Positions 54,468-63,540 of a DNA stretch of 64,000 nucleotides are shown piece by piece. The stretch spans positions 3,440,601-3,504,600 of the forward strand of contig OY987237.1 of assembly GCA_963920705.1 (NCBI GenBank), written 5' to 3'. This stretch comes from Odiellus spinosus (lineage: Eukaryota > Arthropoda > Arachnida > Opiliones > Phalangiidae). A model generated the notes under the pieces. That model saw only the letters and a list, made by a program, of their open reading frames with translations, was not told where the DNA came from and made no database searches. The position numbers and the translations under genes are program-made. Within the stretch, counting starts at the first letter, position 1, and every line of letters starts with the position of its first letter.

Positions 54468-56272
54468 ATGGGTTCCTACTTCAGTAGATCAATCAATGAT
54501 AACTTTAAAAAAAACCAAGAATTTCTATTGGAGCAACAAGTTGTTCAGGTTGGAGATTTTGATTTTTTAAACGAATGAAAATGTAATTTAACTCTCTTAT
54601 CAAACCGGTATTAGTTGGAACGACAAATCCAAATGCGTACCCAATTTCGAGAACGTCAAGAAGCCTTAAGAATAGCCAAGGAACGCGAACTTCTCTATTG
54701 GTTTGGTGCGTTTTATATCGTCGCCACTGCTGCCATGGTTGCCGGGTGGGTAATATCATAAGTTCATGATCATTTTTAAGCCTTGGCGATTGAACCAGAA
54801 CCTTATACGTTTAAAAAAGACAAAAAACCTATACACAAATAAGCCTTGAAATCGATTCAAAAGTTTCCCTTTTCCTTGAATCGATTTCAGGAAAATATTT
54901 CAGCTAGAAACCAGTTTCAAACCGATTCGGTTTCAACAAATAGTTCAAGCTATGATAAATCGATTTAAATTAGAGACTTTAGCCACGTTCACACTTGATA
55001 CTTTAAATACGCTTTCAAACTGGATTGGGATACGCTCATGTGTGAACGTAGGTTTAATAACCTTACATCTTTATAGGGGTCTCAAATATGACCATATTTA
55101 AATTAACAGTTAACCAAATTTATACCCCGTTGGTTTGGTTGAATATTCGCGTGACAGATTCAAGCGTAACCCAAAAACATCTACTTTGGTGCCTATTCTG
55201 CCTATGACTTTCATTCTGGCATATCAGGCTGATTTAGCCTATGGTAGCAAAGTTCACAGGATACGATGTAAGTCTTAAAATCACATTATACTTCTAACAA
55301 GATGGTCAAACCCAATGAAATACCTACACCTCTTATGGTTGTAAACTACAATGCAATGGGATTCCACGTTTGTCGCGTTCCCTTTTTCCCCCTTCCCCTT
55401 TTTCCACCTTCCCCTATTTTCGCCTTCCTCTATTTCCGCGTTTCCCTTTTTCCGCCGTCCCCTTTCTCCACCGTAACCTTTTTCCGCGTTCCCCTTTTTC
55501 CGCCGTCCCCTTTTTCCGCGATCACTTTTTTCCCCAGGCCTCTTTTCCCGCCTTCCTTTTTTCCGCCTTCCCATTTTTTTCCACCTTCCCCTTTTTCCGC
55601 CTTCAAATTTTTGCGCCTTCCCTTTTTTTCCGCCGTCCCTTTTTTCCGCCGTTCCCCTTTTTCCGCCGTTCCCCTTTTTCCGCAAATAAAGCGTAACCGA
55701 CACTCTAGTGAGAGGTGTAGATATAAAGGGTGCTTTATTACACATTGCACTCGTTAAGTTATTCCAACGCACTCCCTTTTACTACCTTCTATTACCTAGT
55801 ATCTTTCACTCTATTAAGCGTTATCCAATGAGCGAAGATAAATTCCCTGGGAGGAATAACAACGAGAGATACAGGTTACTAAACAATGTCGAAAAATATA
55901 GGTCTTCCGTTGTTATTCCTCTATGAGGATTGCTTTTTTTTCGTCCAATAGAATGAGATATTCTCCGTTGGAAAATATTTTTGCAACCATGGAGTAATAA
56001 TGAATGAAAGATTTTAATTGCTCCATGGTGGCCGAATTAATTTTCTAGCTTAAAACGGCTTGTTTCGCATCTAATACCTCTTCATTTTCCTTTTCTTTCT
56101 GGACTGGCTACTCTAATTCTAATGCTCAGGCGAGGCCGAAAACATCATGGAGTTTGAGGGTCCATTGGTGGAGATGCCATTCGGTAGTCCCACCTTCACT
56201 TCCATTGAAGATAGTAGAGAAAATCTCAAAGAGAGAGAAAATCTCCAAAGGGCACATGATATTTTCTTGTGA
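54468..56272 (+). CDS. PLGRKT: PLGRKT-like protein (plasminogen receptor KT family), complete four-exon gene
   Basis: Exons 54468-54548, 54615-54745, 55158-55267 and 56130-56272 join without a stop (465 nt, 154 aa; human PLGRKT is 147). Splice phases are 0, 2 and 1; introns are 66, 412 and 862 bp. Landmarks follow the family in order: MGSYFSRSINDNFKKNQEF at the N-terminus (human begins MGFIFSKSMNESMKNQKEF), LERQIQMR then FRERQEALRIAKERELLYWF, a first membrane helix (FGAFYIVATAAMVAG), VPILPMTFILAYQADLAYGS as the second helix and its end, then CEAENIMEF and the FTSIEDSRE region. The vertebrate protein sits in the plasma membrane with both termini outside and binds plasminogen through its C-terminal Lys. 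Here the chain ends HDIFL, so that Lys is absent. Donors of introns 1 and 2 are non-consensus (GTTGGA, GTGGGT). Gly2 with Ser after it would allow N-myristoylation. Confidence 0.92.
54838..55060. mobile_element. AAATCGATTT-rich element in intron 2 of the PLGRKT-like gene
   Basis: GCCTTGAAATCGATTCAAAA, GAAACCAGTTTCAAACCGAT, CTATGATAAATCGATTTAAA and a terminal GTGTGAACGTA match the dispersed family at 17669, 58601 and 60214. This copy is diverged and lies wholly within the 412-bp intron. Confidence 0.6.
55373..55683. repeat. Pyrimidine-rich minisatellite in intron 3 of the PLGRKT-like gene
   Basis: About 18 units of 16-18 bp read CGTTCCCCTTTTTCCGC with variations (CGCCGTCCCCTTTTTC, ACCTTCCCCTTTTTC). 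Almost every base on the plus strand is C or T apart from the CG steps. Open frames on both strands within it arise from the repeat. Confidence 0.9.
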
Positions 56273-56374
56273 AAGATTTTTTGTGAGTTTTTTTATTTAC
56301 ACCAGACTCTCTTACGGTATAATCTAAGGCCCCTATACTATGAAACTTATAAAAAAAGTCTGGTTTTTATTTGA

Positions 56375-56380
56375 AATAAA
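56375..56380 (+). terminator. Possible polyadenylation signal of the PLGRKT-like gene
   Basis: AATAAA lies 103 bases after the stop codon, the first exact match downstream in the sense strand. The cleavage site cannot be seen. Confidence 0.4.
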
Positions 56381-56989
56381 TAATTATATACGTAATGGGG
56401 TCAAATAGGGGTCAAATTTGATTCAAATACAAGCCAACGAATCATATTAACTAACTAAAAATAAAATAACTTGGATAAAATATTTTTAAAAACTTTAAGT
56501 AATAAAAAAATCAAATTTTATATTTAACAGAAACCGTTATGGTTATAAACAGACACCCAAATTCCCGTTTTTAGTTCGTTGCGTCCTTGAAATGGACTTT
56601 AATTCTCATCGAAAAACGTGTCTATTAATGGGAATTTAGGACCCTGCTTAGGTCCTATAGTATTTTATTTAAAATATCAAAACAGGGTGCTCTGAAATTG
56701 ATCAGAAGATAAAATTACAAAGTGGTCTTAAAATCTCAAAAACGAAATACCAAAACCCTTTTTCAGATCCTTTAGCGACGCACCCTGTAAAATTAAGTCT
56801 AAGATTAAATAACGTCATTATTGTAGAGGCTTATTTATAATTATTAATTAATTTTAACACTTAAAGCCTTAAAGACAAAAATTAAATTAAAAATGACGCC
56901 TTAAAAGTTACATCCATAACGAAATATTATAGGTTAAGAAATAGGGATTTTACTCGTTAACACTAGGTGGCTCTTTGGAATATTCAAAA
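56381..56989. other. Downstream flank, no feature supported
   Basis: AT-rich DNA with no exon or repeat recognised. A weak inverted theme, TAGGACC / GGTCCTA, near 56636-56660 was noted but does not extend. Confidence 0.3.
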
Positions 56990-56997
56990 ATACGCAG

Positions 56998-57237
56998 CAG
57001 GGACGGAAATAAGCACAAATCACTGGTCATTTGTCCGATAAATTTTCCAAATGTCCGATAACATTTTATTTTTAAGAGGGGGTCACTGGACAAATGTCCG
57101 ATAAAAAAAAAGTACTTTTCAATACAGGAAATGTAGCATTGTCCGGTAATTTTGTGAAATGTCCGATAACTTTTGAATTTTTAAGGGGGGTTACTGGACA
57201 TTTGTCCAATAAGAAAAATTTCTTATTTCCGTCCCTG
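56998..57237. mobile_element. hAT-like MITE, 8-bp TSD ATACGCAG
   Basis: The ends CAGGGACGGAAATAAG and CTTATTTCCGTCCCTG are perfect inverted repeats. ATACGCAG repeats directly at 56990-56997 and 57238-57245. The 240-bp interior is an imperfect duplication of a block with AAATGTCCGATAAC, then TTTTTAAG-GGGGT, then CACTGGACAAATGTCCGATA. The termini and 8-bp duplication fit hAT. Confidence 0.9.
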
Positions 57238-57245
57238 ATACGCAG

Positions 57246-58199
57246 TTCTTCAAAACACACGAACGAATAACTAAGTACTTTCGAGTTCTAGTTAGTCTAA
57301 AAAGAGTAAAGAATGACTACCAGAGACACGCTTTGAAAAATAATTGATGTCAGAGTGATAGAATATAGATTATCCATCGATTATCGTGAAACAGGCGGAA
57401 GAAATGAACTAACTTTTTAATTTAAATCCGTTATAAATACTGAAACTCCAAGACGCCCCCTAGTGAAGAAAACTGTGTAAAATTCCCCCTTCATTGTTTT
57501 GCTACTAGTACATATCAAAATAAAGCTTAAAAATCATTTATTTTCCAAAGGGAGAGTGAAATGATATTTTTTTTTGAAATATATAAACCTTTCTTTATAT
57601 TTAAAATTTAAAATCCAAGCACGCGCGATCCCTATATATAATAAATTAAATTACTTGGCATAATTATCTTAAATTTCTCTGTATCCTTACGCGCCAACAT
57701 TTCTCCGTGTCTAATTATTTGCCTAAGCTTCCGCCTATTGCTATAAAATAACCTACCTTCTTTTTTTCTATCTTTGAATGTCTTTCCTCAAAATCTTAAA
57801 TCTTATATAAGAGATCTTTCTATCAAAAGTATTTGGAATCGATTTTGTCAAGTCAATCTTTCGAATTTTTGTAATATCTGGATATTTTAATAATATATCT
57901 TATATAGTAATTAACGAAGATAAAAAATATTTAACGAAATTATAATAGTTAAGGGAAGTAGTTAACGAAATTGAAAGCAATATTAAATGTTATTAAAAGG
58001 TTGTGTCGTTAACGAAAAATTTAATTATTTATTAATATTAATTCAAGTTTATACGTTGTTAATGATAAAACGTGCGTGTAGATAGATTATAACATTTTCG
58101 TATGTTAATTAGATTTTAGTCTCGATTTTGATTGCAAACAAATTAGGAATTTCCAAAAAAATAAAAATCTCTTATTCTATCTGTTCGTATTTCTTATCT
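57246..58199. other. No feature supported; lone MITE end
   Basis: A left-end-like motif (AAAGGGAGAGTGAAATGA) at about 57547 has no partner. The remainder is AT-rich without exons. Confidence 0.35.
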
Positions 58200-58206
58200 A
58201 AATTAT

Positions 58207-58543
58207 CAGAAGCCGATGAAACCCTCCTTTGAAGTCTACTACTCTAATGTTCCATATAGCGCTCCTCTCTGTATGGGTAAAATTCACAATTTTACGAGTT
58301 AGAAGGGGTCCTACTTCATCCCCCCTGTCTACGGAAAATTGGAAATTCTCTCTCTCCACAAACGACGACGTTTTTTGGACGAACTCCAAGGCTGCTAGAG
58401 ATATTCGCTCGACGAGCTCCCGCTCCGAAAACATCTACCGTTAGGAGGCGTACGAATCGCGTCTTTTGAGAATAATCCATACAGAGAGGGGTAGACAAGA
58501 CCCGGGAGTAATAGACTTCAAAGGAGGGTTTCATGGGCTTCTG
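58207..58543. mobile_element. MITE family 2, copy 2, 7-bp TSD AAATTAT
   Basis: 337 bp, very similar to 13517-13854 (only scattered substitutions). The ends are CAGAAGCCGATGAAACCCTC and AGGGTTTCATGGGCTTCTG. AAATTAT repeats directly at 58200-58206 and 58544-58550. Overlapping open frames on both strands result from its palindromic arms. Confidence 0.85.
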
Positions 58544-58600
58544 AAATTATTAATATTTCAATCCATTTCACTCTTGAATGGGCAAGTATTTTATTAAAGC

Positions 58601-58870
58601 CGCGTTCATACTAGGCCTTGAAATCGATTTAAACCGTTTCAAAACGTTTCTCAGAAGTCGCGTGAATGGGAAACTGTCGTTTCAGAAATCGATTTGATTC
58701 GATTTATCGAAACTGCTTCGGGAACCAGTTTCGTACCAATTCGCTTTCAGAAACTGATAGATGAAGCTACAATAAATCGATTTATAAAGGTAACGCCTGA
58801 CGCTTAAATCGATTCCTGGCGATTTGAATATCGGTTTGAATTAAAATTTCAAATCGAGTAAGAAATGTGA
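58601..58870 (+). mobile_element. AAATCGATTT-rich element, copy 2
   Basis: Begins GCCGCGTTCATACTAGGCCT then TGAAATCGATTTAAACC, and contains CTGCTTCGGGAACCAGTTTC and ATAAATCGATTTATAAAGGT in the order found in 60214-60505. The right end is eroded. There is no coding sequence. Confidence 0.65.
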
Positions 58871-60213
58871 TGTTTCTTGACTAATCAATTTTTCTCTATT
58901 GATTTTCTTTCTCTATGATTTTCATTTTTATTTGATACCTCTATCAAAGCTAGGTTTCTTTTATCTCTAAGTAAAAGAATGATAGAGATAACAGGCCAAC
59001 GTAGCTTTATACACGCGTTAAAGTTAAGCCTAAACTAAACTTATTCCGTACAGAAAATTTCATTTAAAATTTAATTTATTCCTTATGAGTTTGACAGGGA
59101 ATCACGGCTACGTTATCGATTTAAAAAGGGTACGTTTTACGACCCATCTCTTAGAAACTAGAATTAATTCGTAATTAATGTTAAATATATACTAAATATA
59201 TTTTAGTAATTTCAAAATTTCAATTATTTAAAATCGCGTAAATTTCGCTGATTAATTCCTACTAATATAGTTTGCGTAATATTTTAATTTCCAGATTAAT
59301 TTATATTTAAATTTAATTACAAACATCATTTAAACCTTAATTTTTAATTAAACTTTCATATAGCAGAATATTTAAGTTAATTTTCAAGATAGGTGGCGCG
59401 TTATAGTTGTCGAATTAAAATCAATATTTTCAGTATATGGTTATGGCAGTCTTCTATCTTCGTCTATCTTACTTCCAATGGGAAAAAAACACGTTATGCC
59501 AAAAACCTTCTATTCTTCGTTTCGAAATTCGTATCTTCATTGAGTGCCCCTATTTCTTTGAAAAAAGGTTGTTCGTCTTAATGGAAATTTACAGCTAGAG
59601 AGATCAGTTTTTGAATCTAATAGTTTCCTACGCGTTGCAACCTCCCAATTACGTTTGAGTATGGAGAATCGATATTTTGGTGGGCTTTGATGATGAAGGG
59701 TGGATATTATCGAGTTGTAAGGGCGTTTATGAGGGTGCTAGCCGATCGTGGCTATCAGAGAAAAAGTCTTCTTGTAATAGAAATTGAATTTTCATCACCC
59801 TACTCTATCCTTTTTTTTATCGACGTGGTGATTTTTCCCAAGGGAATTTTTAAAGGACCATGATGCCCTAACATTACGGAATCAAAAGGTCAATTAAATG
59901 GTGTTTAGTACAACCTAGAGCAGTTGTAAAAATTCACAACCCCTATCTCTTAAAGAATCCTCCAGATATTTGAGCATTTTAACCATATAGGACATTAACA
60001 ACGAATAATTATATTAATTAGAAACAAATAAACTGTAGTAAAACCTCGCTCGTGTCCGCGGTGAGTTTAAAAGTAGCTTGAATTTACGGAAATAAGAATT
60101 TGAAACACGAATTTTGTGTTTAAAATCGCGGATATTCAAATATAAATCATTACGCTACTCTTAGAACTCTAAAAATAACTCGGTTCGTCGAGCAAAGACT
60201 AGAGTTAACTAAA
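58871..60213. other. No gene supported
   Basis: A plus-strand frame at 59393-59581 follows an acceptor-like TTTTCAG but has no family resemblance. The rest is AT-rich DNA. Confidence 0.3.
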
Positions 60214-60505
60214 GTCGCGTTCATACTAGGCCTTGAAATCGATTTAAAATGTTTCAAAACGTTTCGCTAGAGTCGTGTGAATGGGAAACCGTCTTTTCTC
60301 GAATCGATTTCATCCTTAAAACTGCTTCGGGAACCAGTTTCGTACGATTCGGAAGTTTCAACAACCGATGGGTGAAGCTACGATAAATCGATTTATAAAG
60401 ATAGTGCGTGAACGCGCCTTTAAAACGATTCCTGGCGATCGATTTGAATATCGGTTTGATTTTACCGTTTCAAATCGATTTAGATACGCTAGTGTGACCG
60501 TATCT
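60214..60505 (+). mobile_element. AAATCGATTT-rich element, copy 3
   Basis: The best-preserved copy. The left end GTCGCGTTCATACTAGGCC and the right end GATACGCTAGTGTGACCG are loosely inverted. CTAAAG occurs just outside both sides, a possible short target duplication. Internal ATCGATTT sites recur five or more times. Confidence 0.65.
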
Positions 60506-60784
60506 AAAGAAAACACGCTTCAAATGAACGTAAAAATAAAATAGACCAATATTGGGTAAAACTTCTAGGAAAAATTGTGTTTTAAGAGAAACGTTTTAGG
60601 TTTTCCAAGAAGTTATATTTAGAGTATAATATCAAAAATGATACAAATATAGATGCCTGGCCTGCTCTGGCAATCGTCAGAGGAAAAAAAATATATATAA
60701 GAAATAAAGTAAAGTGTTTTTCTTCTGCCGGAACTAGTTGCTTATCAGTACATCCGACAAAATATACCTTTAAATTCGTATTAT

Positions 60785-61093
60785 CAAGAATCCATTCAGT
60801 TTCCATGGGAGGGCCGCGATTCAATAACCATCCTCCCAAACTTTGCAGCAAAAGTTCGTCTGCTTCGAATCGATTTTTCAAGTAAATCGCTCCTGACATT
60901 ATTTTATTAACCCGCGCCACTAACGACCTTGACATAATATTTTGTCTATTAAAAATGGAGCCAACCGAAAAAAGATCTAAGCGTACAAATGTTGCGAAAA
61001 TTGCAGACGAACTTTTGTTACAAAGTTTGGGAGGATGGTACCAGAGGCTAAAGCTATGCTCCCATATTCTTATGGAACTTGAATGGATTCTTG
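60785..61093 (+). mobile_element. MITE family 1, copy 4, 7-bp TSD GTATTAT
   Basis: 309 bp with ends CAAGAATCCATTCAGTTTCC and GGAACTTGAATGGATTCTTG. It has lost about 9 bp (ATAAGAATA) near the left end relative to copy 1. GTATTAT repeats directly at 60778-60784 and 61094-61100. Confidence 0.85.
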
Positions 61094-61100
61094 GTATTAT

Positions 61101-62014
61101 TAAAAGGAAATAATAATAGCTATGAGAAGAGTGGCACTGTAGTCAAAAACGAGTAATTGTACGCATTATAATATAATTAGGATTTATTTAGAGCTTTGAA
61201 AGAAGACATTTCAAAAGATTGATGCAATATTTGGCTTCTCTTTTCCTCATGTATTTTTTTTATTATTCTTCTTTATAAATATTTAAGCTATAAAAACCTT
61301 TAACGCGTGTGCAGTGATGTTACGAGTGGGGACCGGTTGAGCAATGACACTATTATTCATTCAGTTTTTTTCTTTTAATTTCAACCCCTTTATAAAATAT
61401 GGTTTTAAAAATTCCCTCGAACTATTGTCTCGGTAGGAAAACGAGTCTTTACCTCCCCGGCCACTTCGTCTACTCTTAAAGTCTAAAAGGGTTAGTCTTG
61501 TCTTATTCATTTTATTTTAAATTTAGGTTACCCTCACATTTCACCCAAGTTATTCGTCCTAATTACCATTTCGCCCAATCCGTTTTTACCCAATTAACCC
61601 AATCTAATCTTATCTTGGGTGAAAGAAAAAATAACATTTTTGGGTAATCATTTAAGATTTTAAAGCGGTTTTTGATGGTGATTTTTGAGATTTCAGTGTT
61701 AATTTCCTACCTCTATTGAATGTTCAGTGATTAACATGATTATGGCCAAAGTGTACGAAATTTTGGCAAGTGTCCGAACCCTATCTGGTCCTATAACCAC
61801 CCAGTTAATTTAATCTTGGTTAGAAAAGTCGTCATAAATGTTCACGAGTGTCTTCTAATAGAAGTTTAAAATACCAGCTCAATCTAAATGATTGATTATT
61901 CTTGAAATATCTTAACTTTGTCATTAACTGTCTGAATTTGAAGAAAATGATGAAATTTTGATGATATGAATGAATCCTTGTCTTAAAAATATTTTTCATC
62001 ATCAGACTTTCTCT
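61101..62014. other. No gene supported
   Basis: AT-rich DNA downstream (minus-strand sense) of the terminal exon candidate at 62015. A repeated CACCCAAGTTATTC / CGCCCAATCCG / ACCCAATTAACCC theme occurs near 61545-61600. No exon is supported. Confidence 0.3.
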
Positions 62015-62232
62015 TTATAAGTTGAAGTATGGTGAGTCAGGCGTGGCATTCTCAACTCCGGTAGTTTTTAAAAGTTTTTGGTTTTTGGGGTTGAAAGACC
62101 TATATATATAGGAGCTTGGGTTATGGGAGTTGTATAAGGTCATACTGGGATGTCTCTGGGTCTCGGGTCTGACTTCCGACATTGACTTCCGCGAACACGG
62201 GCAACTGCGCTGCTCAACATCATTTGTCACCC
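62015..62232 (-). CDS. Candidate terminal exon with Tyr/Ser/Pro-rich tail, unrecognised gene
   Basis: Minus strand: acceptor ACATTCCAG, then 2 bases and 72 codons ending in TAA at 62015-62017. The start phase (1) equals the end phase of the exon candidate at 62424-62469, and the join creates no stop. The peptide includes EVRPETQRHPSMTLYNSHNP, SSYIYRSFNPKNQKLLK and ends PDSPYFNL. Such Ser, Thr, Asn, Pro and Tyr-rich sequence resembles a receptor cytoplasmic tail, but I recognise no family. The acceptor's upstream tract is purine-rich (GA)n rather than pyrimidine-rich, which weakens the call. Confidence 0.4.
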
Positions 62233-62423
62233 CTGGAATGTCTCCCTCTTTCCTACTAGCTCTCTCTCTCTCTCATACTCTCTCTCTCTCCGAGTCCCTC
62301 GACTCCTAGTCTGTTTCCACACTATTATATATTACTCCGTGTCCCTCCAAACCCTCCAATTCACCCCTCACTGATAACTCGGAGATCCTATCCGCCTTGT
62401 AGGTCTATAACTTCCCCCCTTAC

Positions 62424-62469
62424 CCCTGCATGGTGGCTTCTCTATCTCCTGGCGAACATCAAGATTGGT
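62424..62469 (-). CDS. Candidate internal exon, 46 bp, same gene as 62015-62232
   Basis: Minus strand: acceptor TGTGGCGTAG, 15 codons plus one base, donor GTAAGG. The peptide is TNLDVRQEIEKPPCR, then Gly across the junction. The phase agrees with the terminal exon 191 bp further on. A further possible exon (LRLKKD before GTAAGG, near 62728-62763) lies upstream in phase 0. Short exons like this are easily produced by chance, so confidence is limited. Confidence 0.3.
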
Positions 62470-62982
62470 CTACGCCACAGGGAACATTTTAATACGGCGA
62501 ACGCTAGCCTAGACCCGAATCAGACTGTATGGGAATATATTGGAGGATGATTCTAGATTTGTGTTTAACGTTCTATTTGTTCCGGTTTCACGGTTGATGG
62601 ATTGTCATACATGCGTCGACTTTAGAGGGTAATTGGGGTTATACTCCAATTTTTAAATAATGGCTAAATGTAAATAAGAACATTGAATCTTAAATATTAT
62701 AATTATATATCAAAGGAACCCTTACATCTTTTTTGAGACGCAGGTTTTGTTGTTTAAAAAACTAAATCCGTAATCTTGCCCTATTTTTATCCAACTTATC
62801 AGTTTTCAAAACGCAAAACTTTGTCCAACTTTCTCCCATTCTCATTTTTACCCAACTTTCTTCCATAGTTTTGCCAAAATTATTGTCAAACCAGAACCCC
62901 CAATAAAGCGTAGATCTTCTTGAAATGAACTGTAAGAATTTTAGACGTTTTTCTCGAGACTTCACCGCTTTTAAAATGGATC

Positions 62983-63540
62983 TTAAAGGGAGAATGAAAG
63001 GTCAATTCCGTACGATTTCGACCAGTGACGTCACACAAATTTAATCCGCCGCTAAATGAGCTTAAGATTCCAAGTTTTGAGCTTAAACTATTGAGGAGTT
63101 TTTAAATAATCCTAGTTTATCCACAACCCCTTTTTTTTGTTTAAAGTTTAATAACTTTTTTCCTATTTATTATTTCTCAACAAAATTAGGCAGTCTTAGG
63201 CATTGAGGCAAGGGCAACACGATGGTCTAACCTAAAAAGCTCTAACCGGAAGCGCTGCTGAGTTATTAAACGTATCGTTGGTATATTTTATTTTTTGGGG
63301 GCTATAGATTGAAATAAAACAGTACCTTTAGATAGCTTTTTGAAATCCTAGTTTCTTAAGCGCGTTTGAACAAATATTTAATTTATTCGGAAAGTTTTTA
63401 GGCTTAGTTGGGATTCAATAGGATTGAGGAAATGCGAAAGGAGAAAAAATAGAAAATCAATGATTTTTCTTCATTAGTTTTAATCATCACAAAGATTTGT
63501 TCTAAGCCTAATTTCAAATTATGGATTCATTCTCCCTTGA
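62983..63540. mobile_element. Possible TTAA-family MITE
   Basis: Left TTAAAGGGAGAATGAAAGGT and, on the other strand, right TCAAGGGAGAATGAATCC; the right target site reads TTGA rather than TTAA. The inverted match is limited to about 15 bases. TCTAAGCCTAATTTCAAATT near the right end fits the family. Confidence 0.45.

Noticed and set aside
55708-55926. Plus-strand frame as an extra exon of the PLGRKT-like gene
   Set aside because: The family alignment runs directly from exon 3 (YGSKVHRIR) to the EAENI segment at 56132; nothing is missing between them.
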